Part shown: positions 54,808 through 64,000 of the stretch, in pieces
How the letters are laid out: each line of letters starts with the position of its first letter
How positions within the stretch are numbered: the stretch's first letter is position 1
Source of the DNA: Odiellus spinosus
Taxonomy: Eukaryota > Arthropoda > Arachnida > Opiliones > Phalangiidae
NCBI GenBank assembly: GCA_963920705.1
Contig: OY987230.1
Coordinates: forward strand, 20,485,320 to 20,549,319
DNA: 64,000 nt
Reading direction: 5' to 3'
Notes under the pieces: generated by a model
Databases searched by the model: none
What the model was told of the DNA's origin: nothing
The model's input: the letters and a program-made list of their open reading frames with translations, nothing else
Made by a program: the position numbers and the translations under genes

Positions 54808-56567
54808 TGGAAACCAAACAAGAATTATAAAAAAATATAGGAAAGGAAAATAGAAACTGGTCACAATTTTTTGATTGAAACCAACTATATCAAACCAGAT
54901 TTACAAGAGTACTATATACTTTGTGTAATTTACTTCTAATATAAATTTTAACACAAACTCTTGGTTATATAATCCAAAGGCCAAAACTATACTAGCAAAC
55001 CAATTAATAATAATAAGAAAACGCAATTATAAGTTGTTTTAGCTTATTAAAGAGGGGGGATACTTTAAATTTAGGGTAATTACTAATTAACTTAATATTT
55101 TTGGTTGCTTCTAGGACTTAAAAGTTATACGGATGATATTTTTTTTAATACATTACATATTTTCATTCTCTCGTACAAAAATCATTCCATTTGTTACCCT
55201 TTTTTATCGTTTGCATTGCATTTTCCTCGTAATACGTTGGGGTTAGGGGAGGGCAAGCGGGATTTATTGTTTTTGTCAGTCCAGGAAATTAGAAAAACAT
55301 ATATCATTATTGTTTTTACTCTCACAAGGTTTTTTGGCTGAATTCTTCGCTTTACCCCTCGTGTTAAACGACACCTTTGTCTATGAAATGATATTCTTCA
55401 TCTTCTAAAGCCGGGAAATAAGTTGACGATGATTTTTTTAGATTTTTTTTTTTAAAAGGAAAGGTCATGGGAATAAACAAAAAAACAAACAAATGAGACT
55501 TATTAACGACTGAAGTTATTTATTGTAAAAATAACATAAATCAACACCAAAACAACGTCCGGGCCATGCATTTTTTTCATTTTACAGTTAAATGCATTGT
55601 TTTTTACATAAAAGTATAGTTTTTCAATTATTATTTACACTTACATGCAAATTAATTAACGAATTAGGGTAAAATTGGGCAAAAATGTCATGCTATTAAC
55701 GAGGGTGGAACTTATATCTAAGCGAGATAAGTTACATGCTTTACTTTATCGACGTGCAAATTGGCACTTCAATTATAGTTTAGAGAAAAGTATCAGATAA
55801 TAATTAAAAATCAAGTTTAGCGATTTTAAAATTGCTATTAATTTGACCCCAAAATAGTCGCCATTCATCATGAGCTTAATTTAGCTAGTTTCCTTTGGTA
55901 AAAGCTTAGGTTTGAACTTTTTAAGTAGGACTGATTGAAGTTTAACTAAGCCTAATCTTAAATACTATCAGAATTGTTAAAAATGTGGAGTCATTGAGAA
56001 TGGTGACCATTTAAGAGTCAAAATATATCTCATTAACAAAGAAGTTCAATTTAGCAAGTCTCCTTTGGCAAAGGCAGAGGATTTAAGTAAGACTGATTGA
56101 AGATAAACTGTTAAAAAAATGCAAAGTAATTTTGAAAGTTGACCACCAATCGTGATTCACTTATTATAGCTAATTTTTTTTTTTTGGCAAAGGCTTAGAT
56201 TATTTAAGTAGAGCTTAATCTTATAAAAGTCAGAATTGTTTAAAATGCTGAGTCATTTAAAAAAAATGGGCAGCTATTTTCAAGTTTTAGAGTCGAAATT
56301 GACCTTCTTATTAACGACAAGATTTAAATATTTAGGAAATCTAAAAAAATACTGCAATATCAAAATAGGCTAAGAAATAAATTAAATCTTTTCATAATCT
56401 TAAAAAGAAATTATAAATCCATGCATTTACTATAAAAAAACAATGAAAACATTATTTACAACATACAAATCGTATATAATTATAATCTTATATAAACTTT
56501 CCCCCAATTTCATTTCAAATTATAAATTTAAGTATATTTTTAGAAACAAGGCCCCGTACGTTACGTT
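54808..56567. other. Spacer between convergent genes, nothing recognised
   Basis: AT-rich; it probably includes the Dishevelled 3' UTR at its right end. A plus-strand frame at 55105-55341 is not supported. Confidence 0.4.
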
Positions 56568-59500
56568 TTACATCACATCAACGTAAAATTCGCAAGGATT
56601 TCCCATAGCCATTTTAAAAGATTTCCTACTACTACCAGCTTGTTCCGAAGGCGCAGTTTCGAGTTGTCCTTCGACGGAATTTTGACTGCTACCGCTATGA
56701 CCGCTGCTGCTACTCTGGCGTCCATCCAACGCGCTATTCGGAGCTCCTCGACTAGAACCGTGAACTCCCGAACCCACGATTCCTATTCCTTGCACATTCC
56801 CCGTTTGCAGCTGCTGCTGTTGTTGCGAAGAGTTAGAACCACAAATTCCCTGAATACTTCCGATCATGGCTGATTGATTATTTCCCAAATGAATTGCGCT
56901 CCGTTGACTGGCAACTTCGGAATCGCTACCGGCTGGGCTTCCTATTTTAACGTCTTTTTCTTTCAAGGGGTCAACCATCCCGTTACTACTCCCGCCTGAA
57001 AAACCTATAGGATTTAAAGAGGATCGGGAAGTGATTGAGAAGGTAATTATTTTGATGAAAACTAAACTAGATCTTACCTGAACCGCTATGTAAGCTCCCT
57101 CCTTCGCGACCAAAGGACCCGTAGTTGACCATATCCTTACTAAATCCGAATGGCATCGGGATAAAACCAGTTGGTGGTATGTAACTTCCAGAGTAAGAAA
57201 CCTGACTACTACTCCAAGTTGGTTGGGTCGATGGAGGAGGAAGTGGTCCCAAAGTATCTCTATCAACTTCGCTGACAGTATCATCATCATTCATTTTAAG
57301 AGACGACATATCTGCAATAATTCAAGATTAGGACGCAAAATTCCCATACTACAATGGAGACAGATAGTTGCTATTTTTGGCTAAATATACTCACTGCCAC
57401 ATAAATCACCAAAAACGTAGTAACATTGTTCGGAAAAAGTTATTTTGTTAACCGTATGTCGAATATAACCAGCTTTTAGAAGTTGAGTAGCATATTTTCG
57501 AGCTTCTCTTCGATCCTGGAAGCCTTGTACGTGAGTGTACAACCAATCTACAACATCTACTCCAATAAAAGCATTGGGGATGGTAATTTTTAACCACATT
57601 CGGTCGCGAATATCTAATCCCGAATCGGGTGAAGCCATGGCTTTTACTATAGTTAACATGTCAGTTTCCAACGTTAAGGGAATTTCTTGAAATTGTCCTG
57701 ATAAAGATAAGAAAAAAAAAATTATTTAAAAATATTGTTAATTAAACTTAGATTAAATTAATCCAAATTAGGGTTAGCATTCAAACAAGAGGATATAAAA
57801 ATTTAGGAGTACATAAAATAAAATCCATATATTTTGAAACTCATCTTAAAACGAGGGATTCTCGCGAATGCTCATAAATTTTTGGAAGATTGAACGTCCA
57901 AAAACGTTAGAATGCTAGGTTAATTATCGAGAAAAGTAGGCCTAATAAGTGATTGGAGCGTCTGTGTTTTTGAAACAAAAAAGGGGCTTTTAAACTCACT
58001 GTCAGACTCGGGAATGGAACTCGTAATGGAAGAACTGGTGGAAGTCAGGGTGCTGACTGACGGAGGACGCAAGGGGTAATCGCTCGCTGTGTGCGGGGAA
58101 AAACAGCCCGGATTAGCGCAGCCACTACCTACGAATTCGGGATGGCAAGCAATCACCGTAGAAATGAAAGAAAAACAAAAACATGTGGGAAGTATTCGTG
58201 CGCAAAAATAACGAATGACTTAATTTACGCACTAATGTAACGATTAAAGAAAAATAATCATTAGCAAATACAAAATTTGTATAAAAATTAGGACCAACTA
58301 TAGGTTGTCCTTCTTTTCGAGCTGAAAAAAATCATGCTTGGGTATTAACTCTGGGCTGGAATACTTAGATTATACCTCGTGCTGCTTCAGTATGAGCGAC
58401 CCAAGCTCCAGGATCGATAGGTCGTACCGGTTCCATTCTAGGAATTGTGAAATAACCTTTTGGATTAGGATCCCAACATTTTGCCACCACTAGTTTGATC
58501 GGTCTGATGAAATGAAAAGAATCGCAATTAGTCTTGTAAAAAAGTAGGGCTGAATGAATACCTCGAGTATAGATGACAGCCCTAGTAAAAACATCTAAAC
58601 ATAAGTTGGAAAAATATTTACCCCGGTTTTTGTACAGCCTCTCTCAATACTCTAACAGCGTCATCGTTGCTCATATTTTCAAAATTGATGTCATTAACTT
58701 GCAAAATCATATCACCAGGTTCGATTCGTCCATCCAAAGCTACAGCTCCGCTACCATTTCATTTTTAAGAATAGTTTTTAAACTCTTCTAAGGTCAAATT
58801 TTAAATAAAATTTTAAAATTACCCTTTCATTATGGACCCAACGTATATTCCACCATCGCCTCCTTTATTTGATTGCCCTACTATACTTATACCTAAAAAG
58901 TTAACCGTATCTAAAAATACAAAAAATAATTAGTTTAAATTTAGAAAATATCTAACCCTACCCTAAAATGGTAGCTATGAGTCGTCTGCTTAATGTTTTT
59001 AACAAAGTAACTAAGCCTAATTGTTAAAATTAATCTGAACTTCTTTTTCACTTTACCATCAGAGGTTTAAAGAACGTTTACAAACCAACTAAACCATTAT
59101 AGACTAAGAATCTTAATTGTTTAGTTTGTTAAGCCTAGCACACGATCAAAGTTAAGCGGACAATGTATAGAAGCCATTTTGGGGTGAGTTAAGCGTAATT
59201 TCAAATAATCTAACCCAAATTCAAAGTAACAGTGATGATATTTAGTGACATGGTGGAATCTGTAATACTGCTAATGGAAGAAGCCTAGATGTAATGAAGA
59301 AATAAAAGATTAATACAATAATTAGAAAAATATTAACGTAACTAAATCATCTTACTCTACTCATAGGAGGCATTCTATGTTTTCGCCTGCGTCTTCGATG
59401 TCGGGCGTGAACTCTAGATACGCTAGTTTCTTCAGTCGTGGTAGATATCCTGCTAGTATCATCCTCTGAGTCTAAAAAACTCGTAGTTTCGATGTCACTG

Positions 59501-61623
59501 GTCATTAAAGAAGATTCATAGCTGTGACCTCCGCGATGACGATCCCCTCTCGAGTTAGGATAGACGTGTTTATTATGACCGTTAATACGAGCGGCTCCGC
59601 AACCGCAAGGATGAGGGGGTTTACAAGAACATACAGCTATAAAACATTCAAACCGTAAGTTTATTAACTTTGAGGGTTCAAAAATAAGTGAGTTAATGGT
59701 TTTAGGGTTAAACTAGTTAGAGATTAAAATAAAATCAAAGATTAATGGCTAATCATGCCTGAAATAATAAAATGACAATCAAATTTAGCGAAAAAGAGGC
59801 CAAAATAATATACACAATGTTAAATTATAATAAAGAGAGAAAGGTTAAGTTTACCGCGATCATTGTGATAGTGTTTCTCTCGATGTTTTGATGGTCTGTG
59901 ACTGTGACCGTGACGATCTGTTTAAGAGATAGAAAGCGAAACCAAAAAAAAAAAAAAGAGGGAAAAAACTTGTGAAGAATGACGGCAAAATAATAATGAA
60001 GCTTAAATAATGAGATAACTTACTACCAAAACTATTTATAATCAAATTTAAGCATCCCATTTAACTTAATTTTTAAAAAAGAATTAACCAAGACATGCAA
60101 GACAGTCGCGAGACAATGAAATGTCAAGAATATAAGTGAAAAAAGAAATAAGAAAGAAGGGTGGAAGCGACAGCTGTCACCTGATGCCCTGACGAAGTTA
60201 TTTTTAGGTTTTCTCTTTTAGGGATATAATAAAAATTAAGGCGCTAAGAATGGAAAATTTCGACACTACGTTAAGAGCTAAAGGAATTTTACAAATAACT
60301 TTTCCTGACTAAGAAGTTTGATTTTTTCCCTATCAAAATTATTTGCTAAAATTACATTCATTTAACGACACTAAAATTTCTGATATTTTGCCTGAATTTG
60401 AGTAACTCTGCACTAACAAACTTAAGATAAAATTTTATATTTTGACCTTTTGAAAGGCTAAAAAAAGTGTCTAGTGTGAATACAGCTTTAGTCAAAACTA
60501 TCGCATTATTATGGTTTACCTTTTAAACTCACAAATTATGTACTACCAATGAATTTAACAATCATTCATCTAACAAAGTGCCATACAGTTTAGCGACTCA
60601 TACTTAATAATTTTAATATACCCTTTATTATAACAAATAACTAAAGTAAAACAACAGCAAAATTCATTTGGGATGATTTTAATTTCCAAACACTCAACAT
60701 CAAGTAGAAATGTTAATATTAAAAACCAATATAGATTTAAACTAAATATAAAAAAATACGAAGAAAAATCAATCAAAGCTCCCAAAACAATGCAGGAAAA
60801 GATACAAAACTATACAAAAGCGTAAAATTTCATCCATATATCTTGAACCAAATGAAAGCGAAATAAAACAAGCCAACTATCAACATCAAGCCATTCCAAA
60901 ATTCCTTAAAAAAAAATTATTACACACCTCGTCTCGAGCTGACAACGGATTCAGTTTCAGTGCAAGTGGTATCTCCTAAATTGTCTCTATGATCTATGGC
61001 AGTCGCGCTGTTAAAAAGATTTCAAGTTTAGATACTAAATGAAATAAAACTGTTCAAAATTACGACCAAAAATACTTACTGAAAAGAAGGTGGCCTACTG
61101 TCCCCAATACCCACGGTTCTTTCTAAAGGCAGTCTTATATCGGATCGTTGAGAGATGGTATCTGTGCATTGCGAAGTGCTATCGGACACGCTACTTCCTT
61201 CCGCAGTTACCAACTGTTAAGTGATGAAATATTTTAGTTTTAACTCAATCTAAAAGCTTCTTAAAACTGACGTACCCATGACACGACTCTCCCATTGAAA
61301 CAAGGTAGCTTAGCATCATCATCTACTATTTCTTCTTTAACAACGCTTCAAAGTAAATGTAAATTTTAGGTTTGACATTTAAGGGTCAAAGGAAGAATGT
61401 AATGATGGAAAGACAATTGGCTTAATAACTCTAATATATGACATTTTAACGTTGAAACTTACCCAAAATCATCATCCATGGATTTAAAAAAGAATTTGTA
61501 ATTGGGTCTATTAAGAACATTCTTAAAATCTCCCAGAGAAACCCTGTCTGGCGGAATCGGAAGTTTAACTAAATAAGGCGTATCTTCGTCATCAATGTGA
61601 TATATGATTTTAGTTTCTTCCAT
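56568..61623 (-). CDS. DVL: Dishevelled, 14 exons, complete
   Basis: Dishevelled is the cytoplasmic hub of canonical and planar-polarity Wnt signalling, acting between Frizzled and Axin. Exons in transcript order: 61463-61623, 61276-61345, 61080-61213, 60928-61007, 59855-59917, 59356-59636, 59215-59284, 58823-58910, 58622-58750, 58376-58503, 58000-58128, 57395-57697, 57078-57311, 56568-56995. Phases close to give 765 residues (human DVLs about 695-736). DIX domain is ~1-82 ([34 protein letters not shown]). PDZ is ~278-370 ([43 protein letters not shown]). DEP is ~455-540 ([39 protein letters not shown]). The C-terminus [10 protein letters not shown] is the conserved tail. Between DIX and PDZ lie a His-rich small exon (59855-59917) and a Cys-rich segment [30 protein letters not shown] precedes the PDZ as in all family members. 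The single-gene-versus-paralogue number cannot be told. Confidence 0.96.
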
Positions 61624-62707
61624 TGTTAACGGTTAATGTTTTCCGGAATTAATTAATTTCACAATTTTTAGGATTTTATTTTTTTCTGGGAATTGCTGCT
61701 AGTTGACAAGAACAGAAACCTATAGGTCAAATGCCTTTGCTCTTTATAAAGAAGCATCAAAAATGGCTACTCCACTCCCGAAGCGCTAAGCCTAATTTAA
61801 AAAATTAACTTCAAACTTGGTAATTTTCATCCTATGGGATAATCTTCCGTGCAAAATTGATAGCGCGTCTTGAACCTACGTTATCAAACATTTTTAATTA
61901 TCTTTTAACCGAAATTTTGGGTAAAATCTTATTGAAGATTCTCTTTTGAAGTTCCGCGACAAAGATTACGCGGTTTCGGCTCCGCGCCTTTAGAATCTAT
62001 TTCCCCTTTCCATCCCCCTTATTGGGCACCTAAAATCCAAAAAGAAATTTGATAAGAAATAGTTAATGAAAGCAAGCTGGGGAATAAGCTATATAAGGCT
62101 CGTTGAATCCTTTTATATACAGTAAATTCACAGTATTCATTGGGTTTTCGCAAACGCATGTGAAAGTCGTGTCAGCTGGAAAGCTCTTCACGGTATAGCT
62201 ATGATAGCTTACCATTTCTCATACTTTACGGATTACACACATTGAATTTTGTTTATGAAATAAACTCTATGGTCGGATATAGTGAACCATACTATTTGCA
62301 GTTTGCATTGTATTTATAAACGGAAACAGTGGAAAGAGCGAAGTAAAATATGTCACCAATAATAAACATTGGATTTAAAGTGTATTAGGATTAGTTTAAA
62401 TCTTAATATAAACAGAAACAACTTTCGTGAAAGAGATTGGTAAGCCTAATAACATTTATTTATAATTTATCTCATATAATTTGCCCAGATCAATTTTAAT
62501 TCTCGTATTTAAGCCTTGGTTCTGGATTGACCCAGTAACTCCATTTTGACCCCAAGACCTTGACGATCCTGACCCTTTTACCTTTGGTTTAATTTTAAGC
62601 ATTAAGGTATTAAATTCTTGCTAGTAAACTGGAAATTATCAAATGAACTCGTGTTTAGGTTCATATAAACACGTTGGCACCTGGATTTGATAATCAAATA
62701 ACTTTGA
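61624..62707. promoter_or_regulatory. Divergent intergenic region Dishevelled / unidentified gene
   Basis: This 1.08-kb spacer lies upstream of both flanking genes. A TATAAA-like TTTATAAAG at about 61743-61751 lies about 120 bp upstream of the Dishevelled start codon and is symmetrical enough to read on either strand. No other motif stands out. Confidence 0.4.
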
Positions 62708-63202
62708 ATGGTTAAAGAGATCATGGGTGTGTCGGAAGAACCATTGATCATCTCTCCTACAATGACTAATCTACCTGAAGGATATAATATACAAACTCTA
62801 CAAACTGTCACTCTTGAGGAAACTAATTCTGCAACTCAGTATCAAACCCTGATTACCGTACCATTCACGGAAATCTTGGTGTTAGATCAATCGCAAGTGA
62901 AAACGCTCTTGACACCCGATGTACAGTTGGTGGTGGCTGACGCTTCGGGCCAGTCCCAGATTGTAAATGAGTCAATGGTTATATATGTGCCACAAGAGGT
63001 GACTACGAACGATACGGAGCAAGAAGCTGATACTCAAGTAGCTTCTTTATCGAGGCAGTGGTACCAGGATTCACTCGTTGCTACACAAGCATTGAGTTCT
63101 TTAACTCAAGCCTTAACACAGGTTTTTAGCGAGGGTAGTGAAGAAACTAATGATAGCCTGGCTCTAAATCCAACAGAGGCCAAAGAAAATATCTCTGATT
63201 AG
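62708..63202 (+). CDS. Unidentified acidic, Thr/Val/Gln-rich protein, 164 codons
   Basis: I do not recognise the family. The frame starts at an ATG directly preceded by an in-frame TGA, and ends TAG after KENISD. The product is acidic and rich in Thr, Val, Leu and Gln. Two stretches (TEILVLDQSQVKTLLTPDVQ and a following VVADASGQSQIVNESMVIYV) look beta-rich, followed by a helical Ala/Leu/Thr/Gln segment (VATQALSSLTQALTQVFSE). There is no signal peptide or membrane span. The composition is reminiscent of transactivation regions of zinc-finger factors, so it could be a whole small gene or the N-terminal exon of a larger one leaving the window. Codon composition is less AT-rich than the flanks, which supports real coding. 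Confidence 0.6.
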   Translation: MVKEIMGVSEEPLIISPTMTNLPEGYNIQTLQTVTLEETNSATQYQTLITVPFTEILVLDQSQVKTLLTPDVQLVVADASGQSQIVNESMVIYVPQEVTTNDTEQEADTQVASLSRQWYQDSLVATQALSSLTQALTQVFSEGSEETNDSLALNPTEAKENISD

Positions 63203-64000
63203 ATCGCTTGAAAATTCTTTTGGTCCATTTTGAACCGAATTGTTAAAACTAGCCCCAAATGGATCGTTGTTTTTGTTTAGAAATTTTGTACAAAAGGGGT
63301 TGTTTTTCCTTATTTTCAGATTCAATCTTTAAGTTTTAATTTTATGACAAAGAATTTTATTTAAACTTTATTATGATTTAAGGTAAACAGTAGTTTATTA
63401 CAAAACAAGGCCTAATATTTGAGCTTTTAAAATTTTAACAATGATCAATTAAAATTAAATAGATCGAGTAAAAACCTAAATGTGCCTTGCTATTATTATT
63501 AAATCAGGCGTAGATTCTTAATTGAACATTTATTTTTTTGGTTTAATTTCATTTTAAAATGGGCGGGTAAGTTACGACTCAAATTTTTTACTATTTAATT
63601 TATCTTTGAGAGCAGAATTGTAGTAATGTACATTTTGTACATAAATTAGTTGAAAGCACGAGGGGGCAAATATTTTTCTAAAATATTGTAGATATAAAAA
63701 TTAACATTGTGTCAATTTTTTGATGTATATACAAAACTACGTAAACCAAAATCTAACAGAGAACCGATACGGATATAAATTTAATAGATTTTAAATGTTT
63801 CATTAACTTTAACTGGTACGTGCTAAAGAAACAAAATGAATTGTTACGTTTTTTAATATTGAGCCCCTTTAGTGTTCAAAAAAAAACCTACGATATCGTC
63901 TAAATATTCATCAACTATATGTATCTGAAATGAAAGGGGACCTAGCTCCCTTGTGGGGTCTACTGATCTATCGCTACACCACTGTGTCTATGTACAATTG
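63203..64000. other. AT-rich edge, nothing recognised
   Basis: This may be the 3' UTR or an intron of the preceding frame. No further exon was found. Confidence 0.35.

Noticed and set aside
1-64000. tRNA, rRNA and CRISPR-like structures
   Set aside because: GGTTCGA-like words (for example near 25872 and 58719) lack a partner A box or cloverleaf, and the evenly spaced repeats are head-to-tail minisatellites without unique spacers.

Overview
This window comes from an animal nuclear genome, most likely an invertebrate. The genes are split by GT-AG introns and flanked by AT-rich, repeat-crowded DNA. Four conserved animal genes can be modelled exon by exon: calsyntenin, a CGRRF1-type RING E3 ligase, the exoribonuclease DIS3L2 and Dishevelled. 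A fifth open frame at the right edge has no recognisable family. Nothing in the sequence fixes the phylum. A non-vertebrate bilaterian, possibly an arthropod, is my best guess.

Layout. Positions 1-17668 hold no exon I can support and are probably an intron (or upstream DNA) of calsyntenin. Calsyntenin (+) enters at 17669 with the start of its laminin-G-like domain, crosses an 18.9-kb intron, and finishes in seven closely spaced exons at 36862-39596. Its cadherin-domain exons must lie left of the window. A single-exon CGRRF1-like gene (-) sits at 43652-44602. It shares a 1.25-kb divergent intergenic region with a complete 17-exon DIS3L2 (+, 45856-52499). DIS3L2 converges on a complete 14-exon Dishevelled (-, 56568-61623). 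Across another divergent spacer lies the unidentified 164-codon frame (62708-63202).

The non-coding part is unusually informative. The calsyntenin introns carry nine copies of one ~337-bp foldback element (MITE). Eight are bounded by exact 7-bp target-site duplications. Three further, sequence-unrelated elements have the same 7-bp duplications and the same CA...TG ends, so one integration chemistry seems to serve four families. A 45-bp perfect palindrome in the DIS3L2-Dishevelled spacer is the end-to-end remnant of one of them. A second class of foldback elements is bounded by TTAA with ends like AGGGA...TCCCT. Seven or more minisatellite or longer tandem arrays (periods 22, 22, 23, 24, 29, ~40, ~138 and ~170 bp) fill much of the rest; the long frames across them are repeat artefacts.

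Functionally the genes are unrelated: a kinesin-cargo/synaptic membrane protein, a membrane RING ligase, a cytoplasmic decay enzyme for uridylated RNA, and the Wnt hub. They are neighbours rather than an operon. Protein-level oddities are a 532-codon exon between the two cold-shock domains of DIS3L2, an aspartate run in the calsyntenin ectodomain, and His- and Cys-rich small exons in Dishevelled.
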